Origin: Bacillus sp. OxB-1
GTDB taxonomy: Bacteria > Bacillota > Bacilli > Bacillales_A > Planococcaceae
DNA length: 64,000 nt
Reading direction: 5' to 3'
NCBI RefSeq assembly: GCF_000829195.1
Contig: NZ_AP013294.1
Location: 620,001-684,000 of the forward strand
Shown here in pieces: positions 60,183 through 64,000 of the stretch. The notes beneath the pieces were generated by a model. That model did not search any database. It was not told the DNA's origin and worked only from the letters and a program-made list of their open reading frames with translations. Both the position numbers and the translations under genes were made by a program. Position 1 is the stretch's first letter. Every line of letters starts with the position of its first letter.

Positions 60183-60551
60183 TTAATTTCCCTTTTCGTA
60201 CGTATCCTTCACTAAACTCACAGCCTCTTGTATAGGTACATTAATGGTTCGAACCGATTGAACAAATGTCTCAACCGCCTCCAAAATCAGTTCCTCTCTT
60301 ACCGTTTTTAGCACCTGCTCATCTTTCGTAATGCGGCTAGGTAAATTCCCCTCGGTGAAAATCAACCCTTGTTCCTCCATTTCTTTATACGCTCGCTGCG
60401 CCGTATTGGGATTAATCTTAAGCCGATTCGCCAGTTCCCTTCTCGACGGAATCTCCTGACCCGGCTCAAAGTCACCTTTTGCAATCTGTTCTTTAAAATG
60501 CTGAATCACTTGGACATAAACAGGATCACGATTATTAAACTTTACCGCCAT
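60183..60551 (-). CDS. YtrA-subfamily GntR regulator
   Basis: 122 residues: GntR winged helix (IPSRRELANRLKINPNTAQRAYKEMEEQGLIFT) with only a short C-terminal helical segment, the YtrA type that autoregulates an ABC transporter operon. Five operator-like 18-bp sites lie in the 300 bp upstream. Confidence 0.9.
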   Translation of the reverse strand: MAVKFNNRDPVYVQVIQHFKEQIAKGDFEPGQEIPSRRELANRLKINPNTAQRAYKEMEEQGLIFTEGNLPSRITKDEQVLKTVREELILEAVETFVQSVRTINVPIQEAVSLVKDTYEKGN

Positions 60552-60591
60552 GGACCCAACTCCTAAAACATTTTGTAATTTCTACTTCTTT

Positions 60592-60609
60592 GTATTAAGC
60601 GGTTAATAC
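60592..60609. promoter_or_regulatory. Operator-like site 1 of the YtrA-type operon
   Basis: GTATTAAGCGGTTAATAC, a near-perfect palindrome 41 bp before the regulator start. Confidence 0.75.
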
Positions 60610-60650
60610 AGTAACAGCAAAAAAATCCGAGTATAACATCTGCAACGGAC

Positions 60651-60668
60651 GTACTAAGCACGTAATAC
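60651..60668. promoter_or_regulatory. Operator-like site 2
   Basis: GTACTAAGCACGTAATAC, same 18-bp frame with weaker arms. Confidence 0.55.
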
Positions 60669-60703
60669 AGTTGGGATAAAAAAATACGTTTACACAATAT
60701 TTC

Positions 60704-60721
60704 GTATCACACCCTTAATAC
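60704..60721. promoter_or_regulatory. Operator-like site 3 (half-conserved)
   Basis: GTATCACACCCTTAATAC keeps the outer GTAT and the right arm TTAATAC in the same 18-bp frame. Confidence 0.4.
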
Positions 60722-60786
60722 AATTCCTATATAAACGTAGGCTACAACTTATAGTTCAAGCCTTGTACTTATAAGAGCCGACAAAT

Positions 60787-60804
60787 GTATTAAGCGTATA
60801 ATAC
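60787..60804. promoter_or_regulatory. Operator-like site 4
   Basis: GTATTAAGCGTATAATAC. Sites 4 and 5 are exact reverse complements of each other, 30 bp apart. Confidence 0.7.
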
Positions 60805-60816
60805 ATGCAACAGTTT

Positions 60817-60834
60817 GTATTATACGCTTAATAC
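60817..60834. promoter_or_regulatory. Operator-like site 5
   Basis: GTATTATACGCTTAATAC, reverse complement of site 4; together they can form a cruciform. Confidence 0.7.
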
Positions 60835-60934
60835 GCCTCCGATGTCAAACAAAACAGTCAAAGGCACTCGTTGTATTCAGAACTGTTTTAGTACCAAGCT
60901 GCCTCGCAATGGGAACGTCCTGAAGACAAGTTAA

Positions 60935-60981
60935 GGGACCAGGTCCATTTTGAAAGGCAGACTTTCAGGGGACCCGGTCCC
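60935..60981. repeat. Nested hairpin with GGGACC-GGTCC ends
   Basis: Outer arms GGGACCAGGTCC (60935-60946) and GGACCCGGTCCC (60970-60981) pair 11 of 12; each arm is itself nearly self-complementary. Inner TGAAAG/CTTTCA pairs around GCAGA. No T-run on either strand. Lies between the YtrA-type operator region and the AGCS gene end. Confidence 0.65.
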
Positions 60982-61051
60982 AATTTGTATTTACTTTTCA
61001 TACCTCTTCAATTTCTACTGGGGGCAATTGTCCGGCAAACAAGCACCGTTT

Positions 61052-62473
61052 TTACAGCCGTTTATCCGGATTGGCGGGTGTGCCTTCCCAACATTCCGCC
61101 CCTTGCAATCCGGGTACGGTATCCGCTTTGAATACCGGGTTTAGCCCTTGGCGGCGTTGAGCCGTGAAGTCCTGTAGCACTCTGAAAGCGACCCGGCCCA
61201 ACAACATGATGACAATCAAGTTGATGACCGCCATGAAGCCCATGAACAAGTCCGCCATATCCCAGACGACCCCCACTTTGGCCATCGCTCCGAAAAATAC
61301 CATTCCCAAGACGAGAATCCGATAAAGCACCATCCAATTTTTATTCGCTTTGATGAATTCTATGTTTGTCTCGCCATAATAATAGTTCCCGACGATGGAA
61401 CTGAAAGCGAAGAACATGATGGCGATGGCAACGAAATAAGGAGCCCATGAACCGACATGGACAGCCATTGATGCCTGAGTCAGCAGAATACCATTCTGCT
61501 CTCCCGATTCATACAACCCGCCAAGCAGGATGACAAATGCCGTTGCCGAACAGATAATGATCGTGTCGAAGAATACGCCCAAACTTTGGACAAGCCCCTG
61601 TTTGGCCGGATGAGACACATTAGCCGTCGCCGCGGCGTTCGGCACACTTCCCATACCCGCTTCGTTGGAGAACAGGCCGCGTCGGATCCCTTGCATCATC
61701 GCCGCCCCGACGCCGCCGCCGACAAACTCTTTCAGTCCGAAGGCATGTTCAAAGATCAAGAGGAACATCGCCGGAACTTGAGTAATATTAATGGCCACGA
61801 TGAATAGCGCCAAAATGATGTAGAACGTCGCCATGATCGGGACAATTGCCTGCGTAACTTTTACAATACGTTTGACCCCGCCGAATACGATGAATGCGGT
61901 CAAGACGACGAGAAAGATTCCAACAACCCAATTCGGCACACCGAAGACGTCCACGAATGATTGACTGATCGTATTGGATTGCACCGCATTGAATATGAAG
62001 CCGAAACTCATTGTCAAAAGAACTGCAAAGACGATTCCCAGTTTGCGCTGACCAAGTGCCTTTTGTATGTAATACGCAGGCCCGCCACGGAACGTATCTC
62101 CATCCCGCACTTTGTACACTTGAGCGAGCGTACTCTCTACGAATGCAGTCGCCATCCCGATGATAGCGATGATCCACATCCAGAAAACGGCACCGGGCCC
62201 GCCGATTCCGATGGCCAGCGCCACCCCTGCGACGTTCCCTGTTCCGACCCGCGAAGCGGCACTGATCGTGAAGGCCTGGAAAGGTGAAACACCGTCATTG
62301 CTCTCCTTTTTCTCGACAATGAGGCGGAACATCTCCCCGAACAGCCGGATTTGCACAAAGTTCGTACGGATGGTGAAATAGACACCCAACACCAACAGCA
62401 AAGCGATTAAAATATACGTCCAAATAAAATTATTCAACGGTCCGACTAACCATTCCAACACATCTGAGAACAT
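61052..62473 (-). CDS. Sodium:alanine/glycine symporter (AGCS family)
   Basis: 473 residues, about 10-11 helices, with AGCS signatures FQAFTISAASRVGTGNVAGVA, GGPGAVFWMWIIAIIGMATAF, FRGGPAYYIQKALG and RRGLFSNEAGMGSVPNAAATA. Imports alanine, glycine or glutamine with sodium. The tail after RQGLNPVFKADTVPGLQG is short and polar. Follows the broken NhaC-like gene in the same direction. Confidence 0.93.
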   Translation of the reverse strand: MFSDVLEWLVGPLNNFIWTYILIALLLVLGVYFTIRTNFVQIRLFGEMFRLIVEKKESNDGVSPFQAFTISAASRVGTGNVAGVALAIGIGGPGAVFWMWIIAIIGMATAFVESTLAQVYKVRDGDTFRGGPAYYIQKALGQRKLGIVFAVLLTMSFGFIFNAVQSNTISQSFVDVFGVPNWVVGIFLVVLTAFIVFGGVKRIVKVTQAIVPIMATFYIILALFIVAINITQVPAMFLLIFEHAFGLKEFVGGGVGAAMMQGIRRGLFSNEAGMGSVPNAAATANVSHPAKQGLVQSLGVFFDTIIICSATAFVILLGGLYESGEQNGILLTQASMAVHVGSWAPYFVAIAIMFFAFSSIVGNYYYGETNIEFIKANKNWMVLYRILVLGMVFFGAMAKVGVVWDMADLFMGFMAVINLIVIMLLGRVAFRVLQDFTAQRRQGLNPVFKADTVPGLQGAECWEGTPANPDKRL

Positions 62474-62536
62474 CCGGACACCTCCTTACTGTGCTTATAC
62501 CCTGCAAGGAAGCGGATTACACAGTTTATTTTCATC

Positions 62537-63856
62537 TTATAAAACTAAGGCAGCAATCAACCCGAAAAGAAACAGAGGAATACTATAATGAAGGAATGTT
62601 GGCACACAAGTATCCCAAATATGGTTATGCTTGCCGTCTGCATTCAATCCAGCTGTCGGTCCGAGAGTACTATCGGAAGCAGGTGAACCTGCATCTCCGA
62701 GTGCTCCTGCTGTACCGATCAATGCAGCTGTTGCCATTGGAGAATAACCGACTGCTGCGCAAATTGGCACGAACAGCGCAGCAATGATTGGAATCGTGCC
62801 GAAGGATGAACCGATTCCCATTGTAATCAATAATCCGACGAGCAGCATTACGATGGAGACCATCACTTTATTATCGCCTATGATGTCTGCTGCGGACGTT
62901 ACAAGCGCATTCACGGCACCTGTCTCTTTCAGTACGGTAGCATATCCGGAAGCGATCAGCATAACGAAGGCAATCATACCCATCATGCCAATCCCGTCAT
63001 TTACAATCTGGTCCCCATCACGGAATGGGATGACATTCGTTACGAACATCACGAAGATCCCCGCGAGGGCCCCCAATATGAGCGTGTCCGTAATCAGCTG
63101 AACAGCCAGCGCTGTGAGTATCGAGACAATCCTGAAACCGTGACGATACGTAAATTGCAGGCCCTGCTCTTGAACAGCTTCCACTCGCTCTTCACTGATC
63201 AACGCTGCCTTCTCATCTCCGTAGTTACGTTTTTTACGATATGTAATAAAAATCGCTACCAATAAACCAACAATCATTCCCGAGCCTGGAATAAGCATTG
63301 CCATATTTGCAGTGGCAAGCGAAATATCCATGCCGCCCGCTTTCATTTCTTCGATAATAATCCCTTTAAAAATCAATCCGAAGCCCGCAGGAATCATAAT
63401 ATACGGAGCCTTCAAGCCGAATGTCAATGCAGCAGCTAACGCCCGACGGTCTATCTGCATTTTATCGAATAAATGAAGCATCGGCGGAATTAAAATCGGA
63501 ATGAATGCGATATGTATAGGTACGACGTTTTGTGATAAGCAGGATACCCCTGCAATTGCCAGCAATAAGATCGCCCGTTTACCTTTTAATACTTAAATTA
63601 AGCTCTTCACCAAGAAACCAGCGATACCCGACATGCCGATCATGACCGCAAACATCCCGAGTAAAATATAGCTTAACGCCGTATTCGCCTGTCCGCCCAT
63701 ACCTGAAACGAGGATCGTTGTCGTTTCGGCTAATGACAAGCCTTCCAGTAAGCCGGCAAGACCAGCCGCCGCCAAGATGGCAAAAATGACATTGACACGG
63801 AGCAAACTGAGCACCGCCATGACAATGACTGAAATAACTACTGAATTCAATAACAT
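62537..63856 (-). pseudogene. NhaC/YuiF-like antiporter gene with in-frame stop
   Basis: From ATG 63856 (MLLNSVVISVIVMAV, GGGAGG upstream) the frame runs 86 codons to TAA at 63593-63595, then continues in the same frame, without a shift, to 62537. Joined, the product is about 438 residues, a polytopic membrane protein of the Na+/H+ antiporter (NhaC-like, B. subtilis YuiF) group with GSSFGTIPIIAALFVP and GDAGSPASDSTLGPTAGLNADGKHNHIWD. The stop replaces one codon between VKSLI and VLKGKRA. Either a nonsense mutation or a sequence error. Confidence 0.85.
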
Positions 63857-64000
63857 AACTGTCCTCCCGTAGACCTCTGTTCCAATGCCAGTCTTCCTTC
63901 CCGGAGGCCAGCATCCACTGAGCATTCCCACTGATAACGCAAAGCAAGACAGAAGATCGATGTTTATCATACCATCTTCCGCCCTTACTTTGTCACCTGT

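Overview
The window looks like chromosome of a spore-forming, moderate-GC member of the Bacillales, most likely Planococcaceae (Sporosarcina/Lysinibacillus type). This is inferred from gene content and order: sigW-rsiW-cdaA-cdaR-glmM and rocF on one side of a tRNA cluster, and a pdaB-like gene, kbaA, gerD, salA and cwlD on the other. This is the arrangement known around the B. subtilis sigW/cwlD loci. Shine-Dalgarno sites are strong (GGAGG type) and TTG/GTG starts occur. No phage or plasmid backbone is visible.

Layout. 1-5.8 kb: end of a UPF0145 gene, then a leftward LytS/LytT two-component system with a CstA-type transporter carrying a perfect CcpA cre site, and a membrane-anchored PstS-like protein. 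6-11.8 kb: small genes (ywbE, ytoQ) and the phosphate operon pstS-pstC-pstA-pstB behind PhoP-like boxes. A terminator and a striking 470-bp repeat array separate pstS from pstC. 11.9-18.3 kb: a large sensor kinase with a single-domain regulator, an AlkD-like and a VOC protein, and a convergent regulator plus HPt-REC-GGDEF-REC protein. 18.4-26.3 kb: glmM, cdaR, cdaA (cyclic di-AMP), rsiW, sigW with its own sigma-W promoter, arginase, and a PAS-GGDEF-EAL protein. 26.4-29.7 kb: five tRNA genes and the 5' part of a pdaB-like gene, present twice as an exact 1587-bp tandem duplication. 29.9-33.8 kb: kbaA, gerD, salA, cwlD, a rhodanese. 34-41.8 kb: cupin, membrane protein, type 2 IPP isomerase, phytoene/squalene synthase, a MarR-controlled oxidoreductase pair, two small probable spore proteins and a DUF2268 protein. 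42-49.3 kb: a pyridoxal-kinase-like gene followed by a GntR-controlled aldolase/TRAP transporter/FAD dehydrogenase operon and then a decayed second copy of the kinase 3' end. 49.4-56.1 kb: Fur-box flavoprotein reductase, clpE, an IS110-family transposase and a VWA lipoprotein. 56.3-64 kb: DinB-like protein, a YtrA-type GntR/ABC operon with five operator-like sites, an AGCS symporter, and an NhaC-like antiporter gene broken by an in-frame stop.

The most unusual non-coding content is of two kinds. First, three intergenic arrays share a degenerate 21-bp unit (core GTTGCGAGGT plus about 11 variable bases), about two helical turns per unit; in the pst operon the units are organised into a 124-bp higher-order repeat. 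Second, three copies of a ~199-bp hairpin element ending in GGGGCTGTCC/GGACAGCCCC each sit between convergent genes and are flanked by bases that differ between copies but are complementary within each copy. Both families look undescribed to me, but I could not search databases.
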